Below, in pieces: positions 50,984 to 59,362 of a stretch of DNA of 64,000 bases. Position 1 is the first letter of the stretch. Each line of letters starts with the position of its first letter. Origin of the DNA: Streptomonospora mangrovi (GTDB lineage: Bacteria > Actinomycetota > Actinomycetes > Streptosporangiales > Streptosporangiaceae); the NCBI RefSeq assembly GCF_027604915.1, contig NZ_JAJAQC010000028.1, forward strand, positions 1-64,000, in the 5' to 3' direction. The notes beneath the pieces were generated by a model, which was not told where the DNA came from, made no database searches, and worked only from the letters and a program-made list of their open reading frames with translations. Both the position numbers and the translations under genes were made by a program.

Positions 50984-51247
50984 CTAGACCAGCGCGCCGG
51001 ACCGGCCGAACTCGGGGTCGTCCTCGTCGTCGTCCTCGTCGCGCTCCGCTCCGGTGGGGAGGAAGCGCAGGCCGGTGACGCTGCGGCCCGCGCCCGAGAA
51101 GGTGCGGTCGTTGCGGCCGTTGCGCAGGGCGCGGAAGTGGCCGCGGTCGGTGCGCTTGATTCCGATGGTGGCGGCCACGAGCACTCCCAGCACGACGCTG
51201 AAGAACGCCACGAGCAGGATCACCATTGCTCCGATTACCAGGGTCAT
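50984..51247 (-). CDS. Small single-span membrane protein (copy 1)
   Basis: 87 aa from the ATG at 51247, which has GGAGGGG just upstream. A membrane helix (3-26, VIGAMVILLVAFFSVVLGVLVAATIG) is followed by a basic stretch (KRTDRGHFRALRNGRN) and an acidic Asp/Glu tail (ERDEDDDEDDPEF). No family recognised. It is divergent from a GntR/UTRA regulator, and the same arrangement recurs 1.4 kb away. The regulator may repress it or sense what it handles. An upstream in-frame extension exists but lacks a start signal. Confidence 0.65.
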   Translation of the reverse strand: MTLVIGAMVILLVAFFSVVLGVLVAATIGIKRTDRGHFRALRNGRNDRTFSGAGRSVTGLRFLPTGAERDEDDDEDDPEFGRSGALV

Positions 51248-51452
51248 TTCCCCTCCTCTCGCTGCGTGCGAGCGCCCGTCCGACGTTCGCACGGCCCCGG
51301 CCGGTGTGGCCGGGAGAGGAATGAACCACTCCTCCGTCTGGTACCGCCTAGGGGGTTTGCCGGTCTCTGTCTCCTCTTCGGCGTTATGCGATTCATTCCT
51401 ACCTTTAGCATGAGCGCCGGGTGGTGGTTCGTCAACAGGTCTGAGTAGAATC

Positions 51453-51464
51453 ATTCGCACGAAT
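51453..51464. promoter_or_regulatory. Palindrome upstream of GntR regulator 1
   Basis: ATTCG-CA-CGAAT, 23 bp before the regulator start, within repeated GAATC/GATTC words. Candidate operator between the two divergent genes. Confidence 0.35.
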
Positions 51465-51486
51465 CGGTGAATCACGGGGGGCGGCT

Positions 51487-52284
51487 GTGGAACCTCAGCA
51501 CCTGCGCATCGCCGGCGACCTCATGGAGAAGATCGACGAAGGCGACTACGCCCCGGGCGCCCAGCTCCCCACCGAGGAAGAACTGATGCGCGAATGGGGC
51601 ACCTCGCGCAACACCGTGCGCCGGGCGCTCCAGGAGCTGGCCAACCGGGGCCGGATCGACACCAAGCAGGGCAGCGGCAGCACGGTGCGCCGCTACCGCC
51701 CCACCCTCCACCTGGCCTCGCCCGCCCCCGCGGGCTCCGACGCCGAGCGCTACGAGTCCTACATCAACCGCCTCCGCGAGGAGGAGGGCCGGCTGCCCAC
51801 CGAGCGCCTGGAGGTCGGCCGTGAACCCGCCACCGGCGTGCTCGCCGGGCTGCTCAAGCTCGACCCCGGCGACCCCCGCGCGTTCGTGGTGATCCGGCGG
51901 TGCGACCGCGTGGTCGGCCCCCAGTTGTGGCAGCGCCAGGAGTCCTACTACCCCGGCTTCATCGCCGAGGGCACGGAGCTGGAACTGCCCACCGACATCC
52001 CCGGCGGCACCAAGGACGTGATCGCCGGGCTGGGCTACCCCCAGACCGGCGCCTGGGACGTCATCGGCGCCAAGATGCCCTCGCTCAAGGACTCCTCGCG
52101 GTTCGGGATCGGCCCGGGGGTGCCGCTGCTGGTGCACGAGCGGGTGGCCTACTCGGGGCAGACCCCGATCCGGTTCACCCGCACCACCATGCCCGCCGAC
52201 CGCCACAAGCTGTTCTACGCCGAGGGCGACATCGACCCCGCGATCCTGAGCACCATCACCGACGTCAGCGTCTACGAGCGCTGA
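51487..52284 (+). CDS. GntR-family regulator with UTRA domain (copy 1)
   Basis: 265 aa from a GTG. A winged helix-turn-helix (about 1-68) has LPTEEELMREWGTSRNTVRRALQELANRGRIDTKQGSGSTV. The UTRA ligand-binding domain (about 95-250) has FVVIRRCDRVVGPQLWQRQESYYPGFIAEG, LELPTDIPGGTKDVIAGLGYPQTGAWDVIGAKMPS and VPLLVHERVAYSGQTPIRFTRTTMPADRHKLFY. It belongs to the HutC subfamily. It is very similar to the regulator at 52.9 kb, so the two arose by duplication. Ligand unknown. Confidence 0.92.
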   Translation: MEPQHLRIAGDLMEKIDEGDYAPGAQLPTEEELMREWGTSRNTVRRALQELANRGRIDTKQGSGSTVRRYRPTLHLASPAPAGSDAERYESYINRLREEEGRLPTERLEVGREPATGVLAGLLKLDPGDPRAFVVIRRCDRVVGPQLWQRQESYYPGFIAEGTELELPTDIPGGTKDVIAGLGYPQTGAWDVIGAKMPSLKDSSRFGIGPGVPLLVHERVAYSGQTPIRFTRTTMPADRHKLFYAEGDIDPAILSTITDVSVYER

Positions 52285-52316
52285 GGGCCGCTCGGGGCTG
52301 AGGTCCCCTCGGGGGA

Positions 52317-52351
52317 GGCGGCGCCCGCCCCCCTCCTCGGCGGGCGCCGCC
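52317..52351. terminator. Bidirectional terminator
   Basis: Thirteen-base stem GGCGGCGCCCGCC / GGCGGGCGCCGCC with a 9-nt loop, between convergent GntR copy 1 and small membrane protein copy 2. Confidence 0.7.
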
Positions 52352-52454
52352 CTGCCGGACCCCGGAGCCGCGGGGGCCGGCCGACCTTCGGCGGGCCGGC
52401 GATCCGGCGGCCCGGGCACCGGCCCGGCCACCAGGTCTCGGCGGCCCGCTGTTC

Positions 52455-52682
52455 TCAGTTCACCCGTGGTCCGGCGGCGCTGCCGGAGAGGTCGTCGGGG
52501 GTGCGCGCGTCGTCGGGCGCGGTACGTGCGCGGGGGACCAGGGCGCCCAGGTCGGGGCGCTCCCGGCGGCGGTCCGGGGCGGGGCCGTCGGAGCCCTCGC
52601 CCTTGCCCATCGAGGCGGCCAGTGCCATGCCCACCGCGAAGGCCGCCACCACCACGGCGGCCACGATCACAACAGTCAGCAT
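52455..52682 (-). CDS. Small single-span membrane protein (copy 2)
   Basis: 75 aa with AGGAGGGA just upstream. A membrane helix (about 2-24, LTVVIVAAVVVAAFAVGMALA) is followed by a charged tail (GKGEGSDGPAPDRRRERPDL) that is Asp/Arg/Pro-rich. It takes the same position and orientation relative to GntR copy 2 as copy 1 does to its regulator, though sequence identity is weak. No family recognised. Confidence 0.6.
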   Translation of the reverse strand: MLTVVIVAAVVVAAFAVGMALAASMGKGEGSDGPAPDRRRERPDLGALVPRARTAPDDARTPDDLSGSAAGPRVN

Positions 52683-52795
52683 CGTCCCTCCTCTCCTGCG
52701 CCGTGCGGGCGCCCGTCCGACGCCCGCACGGCCGCCGCGCCGTGCGGCGCGGCAGGGGGAACGCCTCCGCGGGGACCGGACACGCGACCCGGGGG

Positions 52796-52812
52796 GACTT
52801 GATCATCAAGTC
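52796..52812. promoter_or_regulatory. 17-bp palindrome, candidate GntR operator
   Basis: GACTTGAT-C-ATCAAGTC is a perfect inverted repeat between the divergent membrane protein and GntR copy 2. It is followed by direct repeats ATTGGGGTC (52813) and ATTGGAGTC (52840) and by CTAG-TGTC-CTAG (52821-52832). The arrangement suits a dimeric HutC-type regulator with autoregulation. Confidence 0.5.
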
Positions 52813-52939
52813 ATTGGGGTCTAGTGTCCTAGTCAACTCATTGGAGTCGTACCCACAAGTCAACTGTGCGGCGCGATTGTGGCGCCGTCAAGACTTACGG
52901 GTAGACTTATCGGAACGAATTCCGCGCTGTGGAGCGACG

Positions 52940-53740
52940 ATGGAACCCCGGCACCTGGTGATCGCCCGTGCGCTGCTGTCCGACATCGACGGCGGCCGCT
53001 ACGAGCCGGGCGACAGCCTGCCCACCGAGGAGCAGCTCATGGCCTCCTACGGCACGTCCCGCAACACCGTGCGGCGCGCGCTCCAGGAACTGGCCAACCG
53101 GGGGCGCATCGACATCAAGCAGGGCAGCGGCAGCACGGTGCGCCGGCCCCGCCGGCCGATCGTGCACGTCGCGTCGTCGATCGAGGGGATCCCTGACGAC
53201 GAGCGCTACGCCCGCTACGTCGAGCGCATGTCCAAGGAGCAGACCGAGGAGCCGCGGCTGCGGTTCCAGGCCCGGCGCGAACCCGCCGCCGGCCGCATCG
53301 CGCGGCTGCTCAAGATCGATCCCAACCGGCCCGGCGCGTTCGTGCTGTGCCGCCGCTGCGACCGCCTGTTCGGCGCGCGGCTGTGGGAGCGCCAGCTCAG
53401 CTACTACCCGGGCCACATCGCCGAGGGGTCCGAACTGGAGACCCCCGAGGACATCCCCACCGGCACCAAGGAGGTGCTGGCCGCCATGGGCTACCCGCAG
53501 ACCCGGCACTGGGACGTCATCCGGGCCGAGATGCCCTCGATCAAGGACTCCGACCGCTTCGGCATGGGACCCGGGATCCCCCTGCTGGTGCACGAGCGGC
53601 TGGCGTTCTCCGGCGACACCCCGATCCGCTACACCGTGACCCGGATGCCCGCGGACCGGCACCACCTGATGTACGTGGAGGGCGACACCTCCGAGGACGA
53701 CCTGCTCGACGCGCTCCAGGCCAACACCTACGACGACTGA
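52940..53740 (+). CDS. GntR-family regulator with UTRA domain (copy 2)
   Basis: 266 aa from the ATG with GGAGCG close upstream. Winged HTH LPTEEQLMASYGTSRNTVRRALQELANRGRIDIKQGSGSTV, nearly identical to copy 1. The UTRA domain has FVLCRRCDRLFGARLWERQLSYYPGHIAEG, TPEDIPTGTKEVLAAMGYPQTRHWDVIRAEMPS and IPLLVHERLAFSGDTPIRYTVTRMPADRHHLMY. The HTH is more conserved than the ligand domain, so the copies may share operators but read different signals. The 130 bp before the start contain an operator-like palindrome. Confidence 0.92.
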   Translation: MEPRHLVIARALLSDIDGGRYEPGDSLPTEEQLMASYGTSRNTVRRALQELANRGRIDIKQGSGSTVRRPRRPIVHVASSIEGIPDDERYARYVERMSKEQTEEPRLRFQARREPAAGRIARLLKIDPNRPGAFVLCRRCDRLFGARLWERQLSYYPGHIAEGSELETPEDIPTGTKEVLAAMGYPQTRHWDVIRAEMPSIKDSDRFGMGPGIPLLVHERLAFSGDTPIRYTVTRMPADRHHLMYVEGDTSEDDLLDALQANTYDD

Positions 53741-53775
53741 CTGCTGAAGAACCGCACCCCGAAAAGGTGTTCTGT

Positions 53776-54336
53776 ATGAATGATGGCAACGGTGCCTTCC
53801 GTTACCCGGCCTCCCGCGAGCACGTGCGCGACTCCAAGGTCACCCACGACGCCTTCGACCAGTTCGTGGTCGACTCCGGCCGCGCGCCGAGCAAGCGGCT
53901 GGCCGTCCAGCGGCACGACTCCGTGCCCCAGCCCATCGCCGACCGCCTGGGCACCCCGGCGGCCGTGAGCCGCCGCGCCGTGCGCGAGATCGACGGCCGC
54001 GCGGTCGCGATCGAGACCTCCTACTACCCGGCCGACCTCGCCGAGGGCACCCCGCTGGTGGAGGAGGCCGACATCCCCGCCGGCACCATCAGCGTCCTGG
54101 CCGGGCTCGGCCACGCCCAGACCGGCTACCAGGACGAGTTGACCGCCCACCAGATCGGCCCCAACGAGGCCGCCGACCTCGGCGTGGCCGAGGGCACGCC
54201 CGCGCTCCAGTCCGTGCGGACCGTGTGGTCGGCCTCGCGGGTGCTGCGGGTGACCGTCACCGTGAGCCCGCTGGGCGGCGGCCTGGTCATGTGCTACGAG
54301 ACCGGGGCGCCCGCCCCGGTGTCCCTCGGCGGCTGA
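53776..54336 (+). CDS. UTRA-like protein lacking the DNA-binding domain
   Basis: 186 aa from the ATG, 36 bp after GntR copy 2, with AAAAGGTG upstream. It has no HTH. The region about 45-180 follows the UTRA plan: RLAVQRHDSVPQPIADRLGT, VREIDGRAVAIETSYYPADLAEG, EEADIPAGTISVLAGLGHAQTGYQDELTAHQIG and EGTPALQSVRTVWSASRVLRVTVTVSP. SYYPADLAEG parallels SYYPG(F/H)IAEG in both GntR copies. It could be an effector-binding partner that forms mixed dimers, or a decayed third copy; the frame is intact, which favours a used gene. Confidence 0.8.
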   Translation: MNDGNGAFRYPASREHVRDSKVTHDAFDQFVVDSGRAPSKRLAVQRHDSVPQPIADRLGTPAAVSRRAVREIDGRAVAIETSYYPADLAEGTPLVEEADIPAGTISVLAGLGHAQTGYQDELTAHQIGPNEAADLGVAEGTPALQSVRTVWSASRVLRVTVTVSPLGGGLVMCYETGAPAPVSLGG

Positions 54337-54353
54337 GCCTCCGGGGCGCCAGG

Positions 54354-54375
54354 GGGCCGGCCGATCAGCCGGCCC
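54354..54375. terminator. Hairpin overlapping the VWA gene stop
   Basis: GGGCCGGC-CGATCA-GCCGGCCC, with the stop codon of the minus-strand VWA gene within the loop. Possible bidirectional terminator in the 28-bp convergent gap. Confidence 0.4.
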
Positions 54376-56323
54376 TGCGGCGGCGGCTGAGGAAGTCCCG
54401 CACCACGTAGCCGCCGAGGCGGTCGGGGTCGGGGCGCACCACCCGGCCGCCGTTGCGGCGGGCCACCTCGTCCACGAACCGCTCCAGCCGGGGGTCGTCG
54501 GCCAGCAGGAACACGTTGAGCGCGGCCCCGCGGCGGGTCATGCGGTCGACCTCAGCCAGGGTGGCGGCCGTGGTGTCGGCCGAGGGCGGCCAGGCGAACG
54601 CCGCCGACCCGTCGCGCAGCAGGTGCGCCGTGGGCTCGCCGTCGGTCACCACCAGCACGATCGGCTCGAAGTCGGGGTGGCGGTCCAGGTGCCGCCCGGC
54701 CAGCAGCAGCGCGTGCTGGAGGTTGGTGCCCTGGACCGGCTCCCACGACAGCTCGGCCAGGCCGTGCGCCGGGAGTTCGCGGGCGTAGTCGCTGAACCCG
54801 ATGATCTGCACCGCGTCCTGGGGGAAGCGCGTGGTCACCAGGGAGTGCAGCGCCATGGCGGTCTGCTTGGCACTGCCCCACAGGTCGCGCAGGGCCATCG
54901 AATAGGACAGGTCCACCAGCAGGCACACGGCGGCGGCGTCGCGGCGCTCGGTCTCGACCACCTCGAAGTCCTCCGGGCGCATCCGGATCGGACCGCCGGG
55001 TTCGGCCGCGCCCCGCCCGATCGCGTTGCGCAGGGTGCGCACCACGTCCAGCGGCTCCTCGTCGCCGAACTCCCAGGGCCGGCTCGCACCGGTGGGTTCG
55101 CCCCAGCGGCCGGCGGAGTCGGCGGCGTGCCCGCCGGAGCGGCTGTGCCCGGCGGTGTCGGCGAAGACCTCCCGCAGCGCGGTCTCGCCCAGGCGGCGCA
55201 CCGCCTTGGGGGTCAGCCGCAGCCGGTTGCGCGAGCCCTCCAGGTAGCCCTGGTCGCGGAGTTCGCGCTCCAGGGCGCGCAGCCGCTCCAGGTCGTCCAC
55301 GGCGGGGCGGCCCAGCGCCCGGCGCACGGCCTCCTCGTCGATGTCCTCCAGTCCGGCCCCGGCGTAGCCCTGGCTCAGCGCGGTGTCGAGTTCGGCGAGG
55401 TCGGCCAGCTCCTGCACGGCGGTGGTGGCGTCGCCCGCGCCCAGCCCTTCGGGGCCGTCGAGGTCCTCGGCGCCGCCCCAGGCGAGGTCGGGGCGGCGGG
55501 CGCGCAGCGCGCCGGAGAGGCGGTCCAGGGCGTCGGCCAGGCCCGACTCGCGGGCGGCCTGGTCCATCAGCCCGCCCAGTTCGGCCCGCTGCTCGGGGGT
55601 GAGGGAGTCCATCATGCGCTGGGCGGCGGCGGCGCGCCGCGCCAGGGTGTCGACCAGCTCCTCCAGGTTCCGCGGCCGGGGCTCCTCGGGGAACATGCCG
55701 CCGTAGGCGTCCATGAACCGGTCGAAGTCCTCCTGGGTGTGCTCGCCGCGCTCGTCGTCGGCCAGCATGGCGTTGAGCGCCTCCACCATCTCGCGCACCC
55801 GGGCCAGGTCCTCGGGCGTGCTGTGCTCCAGCGCCTGCTTCATGCCCTTGAACCGGGTGTCCAGGACCTCGCGGCGCAGCAGGTCGCGCAGCTCCTCGAA
55901 GCTGCGCCGGGCCGCCTCCGAGCGCCACTGGTAGTCGGCCAGGCGGCGCACGGCCGCCGCGGTGTCCTCGGGCAGGGCGTCCAGTTCGGCCTCGCGGAAG
56001 CGGGCGTCGTCGGAGGGGTCGGGGAACAGCTCGGCGCGCTCCTGGCCGATCGCGCGGTCCAGCAGCGCGCGCGCCTGCTCCAGGGTGCCGTCGAGCCGGC
56101 CGCGCGCGCGGACCTGCTCGCGGCGCTCGCGCACCCGGCGCAGCAGGTCGTCCAGGCCGCTCACGCCCTGGGTGCCGCGGCGCAGCAGGTCGCGCAGGGC
56201 CCGCAGCGGCTTGGCGCCGGCCATGATGTCGCGGCCCAGTTCGTCCAGCGCGGCGCGGACGTCGTAGGGCGGGGCGAGCGGGTCGGGGCCGTCGTCGTAG
56301 GGGCCGTATCGGAAGCGGTCCAC
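54365..56323 (-). CDS. VWA domain-containing protein
   Basis: 652 aa from a GTG with GGGAGA 6 bp upstream. The N-terminal 420 residues are mostly helical and highly charged (DLLRRVRERREQVRARGRLDGTLEQARALL). The C-terminal von Willebrand A domain (about 470-640) has MIDAS residues DLSYSM, a Thr in PVQGTNLQH and LVVTDGEPT. The last part reads FVDEVARRNGGRVVRPDPDRLGGYVVRDFL. It pairs with the AAA+ gene just upstream like MoxR/VWA or magnesium-chelatase D/I pairs, which act as metal- or protein-handling chaperones. Specific target unknown. Confidence 0.9.
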   Translation of the reverse strand: MDRFRYGPYDDGPDPLAPPYDVRAALDELGRDIMAGAKPLRALRDLLRRGTQGVSGLDDLLRRVRERREQVRARGRLDGTLEQARALLDRAIGQERAELFPDPSDDARFREAELDALPEDTAAAVRRLADYQWRSEAARRSFEELRDLLRREVLDTRFKGMKQALEHSTPEDLARVREMVEALNAMLADDERGEHTQEDFDRFMDAYGGMFPEEPRPRNLEELVDTLARRAAAAQRMMDSLTPEQRAELGGLMDQAARESGLADALDRLSGALRARRPDLAWGGAEDLDGPEGLGAGDATTAVQELADLAELDTALSQGYAGAGLEDIDEEAVRRALGRPAVDDLERLRALERELRDQGYLEGSRNRLRLTPKAVRRLGETALREVFADTAGHSRSGGHAADSAGRWGEPTGASRPWEFGDEEPLDVVRTLRNAIGRGAAEPGGPIRMRPEDFEVVETERRDAAAVCLLVDLSYSMALRDLWGSAKQTAMALHSLVTTRFPQDAVQIIGFSDYARELPAHGLAELSWEPVQGTNLQHALLLAGRHLDRHPDFEPIVLVVTDGEPTAHLLRDGSAAFAWPPSADTTAATLAEVDRMTRRGAALNVFLLADDPRLERFVDEVARRNGGRVVRPDPDRLGGYVVRDFLSRRRRAG

Positions 56324-56402
56324 GGGTGGTCTCCCTTCGCCGCGGGCGCGGCGGTGCGCGGCCGGGCGCCGCGCCGGCGGCGGCGCGGCGCCCGTGCGCG
56401 GG

Positions 56403-57833
56403 TCAGGTCCGGTAGACGGTGCGGTCGCGCACGGTGTCCTTGGACAGCCGCCGGTTGAGGTAGAGGCCCTCCAGCGCGAACTCCACCGCCGAGGCGGCGA
56501 ACCCGGGGGTCTCGCCGGTGCCCTCGTCGGGGGAGAGGCGGGCGATGAGGTCGGCCAGGCCGGGCAGCGGACCGACCCCGCGCAGCAGGTCGGCGGCGCT
56601 GACCAGTTCGCCGGTCTCGACGGTGCCGCCCTCGGCGAACAGGTCGGTCAGCCCGGTGAGGTCGGCCCCGCCCAGGGTGGCGCGGAAGGTGTCGGCGGTG
56701 GCGCGGCGCAGCAGGTGGGCCAGCACCTCGGTCTCGCGGCCCTCCTCGCCGACCTCGAACTCGACCTTGCCCTGGAGGGTCTCCACGATCGGCGGGAGGT
56801 CGCACACCCGGGCCACCGGGGTGTCCTCGCCGGTCAGCGCGCCCCGGCGCAGCGCCGAGGCCGCCACGGTCTCGATGCCGGCGATGGCGAACCGCGCCGA
56901 CACCCCCGAGCGGTCGTCCACCGAGGCGGAGTCGCGGACCAGGCGGGTGAACCGGGCCACGGTCTCGACCAGGTGCAGGGGCACCACCGCGCCGGCGGGG
57001 AGGTCGGCCTCCTGGCGGACGAGGTCGATCTCGTCGGAGAGGTCGGGCGGGTAGTGGGTGCGGACCTCGGCGCCGAAGCGGTCCTTCAGCGGCGTGATGA
57101 TGCGGCCGCGGTTGGTGTAGTCCTCGGGGTTGGCGCTGGCGACCAGCAGGACGTCCAGCGGCAGCCGCAGCGCGTAGCCGCGGATCTGGATGTCGCGCTC
57201 CTCCAGCACGTTGAGCAGCGCCACCTGGATGCGGGCCGCGAGGTCGGGGAGTTCGTTGAGGCAGAACACGCCCCGGTTGGTGCGCGGCACCAGGCCGTAG
57301 TGGACGGTCTCGGGGTCGCCCAGGCTGCGGCCCTCGGCGAGCTTGACCGGGTCGATGTCGCCGATCAGGTCGCCCACGCCGGTGTCGGGGGTGGCGAGCT
57401 TCTCGCCGTAGCGGTCGGCGCGGTGCCACCAGGACACCGGGAGGTCGTCGCCGTGTTCGGCGGCCAGCGCCCGGCAGCGCGCGCACACGGGGTCGTAGGG
57501 GTGGTCGTTGATCGGGCAGCCCTCAACGACGGGGGTCCATTCGTCCAGCAGCCCGGAGACGGTGCGGATCAGGCGGGTCTTGCCCTGCCCGCGCTCACCG
57601 AGCAGGACGAGGTCGTGGCCGGCCAGCAGCGCGCGCTCGACCCGGGGCAGCACGGTGTCGTCGAAGCCGACGATGCCGGGGAACCGGGGTTCGCCGGCGC
57701 GCATGCGGCGCAGCAGGTTGTCGCGGACCTCGCCCTTGACGGTGCGGCGCACGTGCCCCGAGGCGCGCAGGGCGCCCAGGGTGGCGGGGAGGTCGGCGGG
57801 GGCGGTGTGGCCAGAGGCAGCGGCGGCAGACAC
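56403..57833 (-). CDS. AAA+ ATPase, magnesium-chelatase I/MoxR-like
   Basis: 476 aa from the GTG at 57833. AAA+ core: FPGIVGFDDTVLPRVERALL, Walker A GERGQGKTRLIRTV, Walker B VFCLNELPDL, sensor I ASANPEDYTNRGRIITPLKDRF and sensor II RFAIAGIE. An insertion contains CPINDHPYDPVCARCRALAAEHGDDLP, with CxxNxHPxxPxCxxC resembling a zinc-binding knuckle. It works with the VWA protein encoded 79 bp downstream. No ribosome binding site is seen; TAGACT lies about 10 bp before the GTG, so the transcript may be leaderless. Confidence 0.9.
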   Translation of the reverse strand: MSAAAASGHTAPADLPATLGALRASGHVRRTVKGEVRDNLLRRMRAGEPRFPGIVGFDDTVLPRVERALLAGHDLVLLGERGQGKTRLIRTVSGLLDEWTPVVEGCPINDHPYDPVCARCRALAAEHGDDLPVSWWHRADRYGEKLATPDTGVGDLIGDIDPVKLAEGRSLGDPETVHYGLVPRTNRGVFCLNELPDLAARIQVALLNVLEERDIQIRGYALRLPLDVLLVASANPEDYTNRGRIITPLKDRFGAEVRTHYPPDLSDEIDLVRQEADLPAGAVVPLHLVETVARFTRLVRDSASVDDRSGVSARFAIAGIETVAASALRRGALTGEDTPVARVCDLPPIVETLQGKVEFEVGEEGRETEVLAHLLRRATADTFRATLGGADLTGLTDLFAEGGTVETGELVSAADLLRGVGPLPGLADLIARLSPDEGTGETPGFAASAVEFALEGLYLNRRLSKDTVRDRTVYRT

Positions 57834-58022
57834 AGCGTCGAGTCTATGCCCGCGCGCCGATTTGGCCAGTGGCCCGGCCCGCCCCGCGCGCGGGGGCCGG
57901 GCGCGGGGCGGGGCGCGCGGGGCGCGCCGCGAAATACCGCGGGTGCCGCGCGGGTTTGAGGGCGTAGGACTGGGAGTATGGTCCCGGTGTGCCATATCGG
58001 ACGAACGATGCGAGGTGGGGGC

Positions 58023-59183
58023 GTGGCGGGGTTCGGTGACGCGCTGGCGACGGGCGCCGATCTGGTGAGCGCCGCGGAGCGCGCCGCGCTGGACGCCCTG
58101 CGGCCCCTGGACGGCGCCGCCGACCTCGTCTGCTTCTTCGTCAGCGGCGCCGACCCCGACGAGGTCGTGCTGGCCGGCGAGCGCGTCATGGCGCTGGCCG
58201 AGGGCGCGGTCACCCTGGGCTGCACCTCCACCGGCGTGGTGGGCGGCGGCCGGGGGGTCGAGGGGCAGGGCGCGGTCAGCGTGTGGGCGGCGCGGCTGCC
58301 CGACGTCACGCTGACCCCCTTCCGGCTCGACGCCATCCCCGAGGGCGACCACCTCGCGGTGGTGGGCATGCACCAGCCCGACCCCGAGGACCGCGCGGCG
58401 CTGCTGCTGGCCAACCCCTACGAGTTCCCCGCCCAGTCGTTCGTGGAGCGCTCCACCGACGCCCTGGGCGGGCTGCCGATCGTGGGCGGCCTGGCCGACG
58501 GCATGCGCGGCGAGGAGTCCGTGCGGCTGTTCTCCGACGGCGAGGTCGCCGAGTCGGGCGCCGTGGGCCTGCTGCTGGGCGGGGCCGGGGTGGTGGGCAC
58601 CGTGGTCAGCCAGGGCTGCCGCCCGATCGGGCCGGCCATGGCGGTGACCAAGGCCGAGGGCAACGTGGTGCTGGAACTCGCCGGGGCGCCCGCCTATGAG
58701 CGGCTGGAGGCGCTGGTCAACGCGCTGCCGCCCGAGGAGCAGGAACTCGCGGCCATGGGGCTGCACATCGGGATCGCCATGGACGAGTACGCCGACCGCC
58801 ACGAGCAGGGCGACTTCCTGGTGCGCTCGGTGCTGGGCGCCGATCCGGAGGCCGGGTCGCTGAGCATCGGCGACACGGTGGAGGTCGGCCAGACCGTGCG
58901 GTTCCAGGTCCGCGACCACGACTCCGCCGCCGCCGACCTGGTGGAGCGCCTGCGCGCCTTCGGCGAGGAGCACGCCGGGCACACCGGGGCGGCGCTGCTG
59001 TTCTCGTGCAACGGGCGCGGCGCGGGCATGTTCCCCACCTCCGACCACGACATCCGCTCGGTGCAGCAGAACCTCGGCATCGTCAACGTCGGCGGGTTCT
59101 TCGCCGCCGGCGAGATCGGCCCCGTCGCCGGACGCAACCACGTGCACAGCTTCACCGCCTGCCTGCTGGCCTTCCGGAGCTGA
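58023..59183 (+). CDS. FIST-domain sensory protein
   Basis: 386 aa from the GTG with GAGGTGGGGG upstream; an ATG 15 bp before is possible. The FIST N region (about 30-215) has DLVCFFVSGADPDEVVLAGERV, TLGCTSTGVVGGGRGVEG, ALLLANPYEFPAQSFVERSTDALGGLPIVGGLADG and VGTVVSQGCRPIGPAMAVTKAEGNVVLELAG. FIST C (about 220-370) ends in LLFSCNGRGAGMFPTSDHDIRSVQ and GGFFAAGEIGPVAGRNHVHSF. FIST proteins are thought to bind small ligands such as amino acids in signalling. No partner domain or kinase is adjacent. Divergent from the AAA+ gene. Confidence 0.93.
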   Translation: MAGFGDALATGADLVSAAERAALDALRPLDGAADLVCFFVSGADPDEVVLAGERVMALAEGAVTLGCTSTGVVGGGRGVEGQGAVSVWAARLPDVTLTPFRLDAIPEGDHLAVVGMHQPDPEDRAALLLANPYEFPAQSFVERSTDALGGLPIVGGLADGMRGEESVRLFSDGEVAESGAVGLLLGGAGVVGTVVSQGCRPIGPAMAVTKAEGNVVLELAGAPAYERLEALVNALPPEEQELAAMGLHIGIAMDEYADRHEQGDFLVRSVLGADPEAGSLSIGDTVEVGQTVRFQVRDHDSAAADLVERLRAFGEEHAGHTGAALLFSCNGRGAGMFPTSDHDIRSVQQNLGIVNVGGFFAAGEIGPVAGRNHVHSFTACLLAFRS

Positions 59184-59362
59184 CCCCGGCCCGCCGGGGC
59201 TGATTCCGGCCGGCCTGTTCCGTCGGGGCTGGTGGCCGCCCTCTGCCGCCTCCCCGCGCCCAACCTTTACCGGCGCGCGCCCGCCCGGGGCGGCGCGCCG
59301 CCTTGGCCGCCCGCCGTGCCCGCGTGCTTACTGGACGTGTTCCACGGTGAGGGGGTCGGGCG

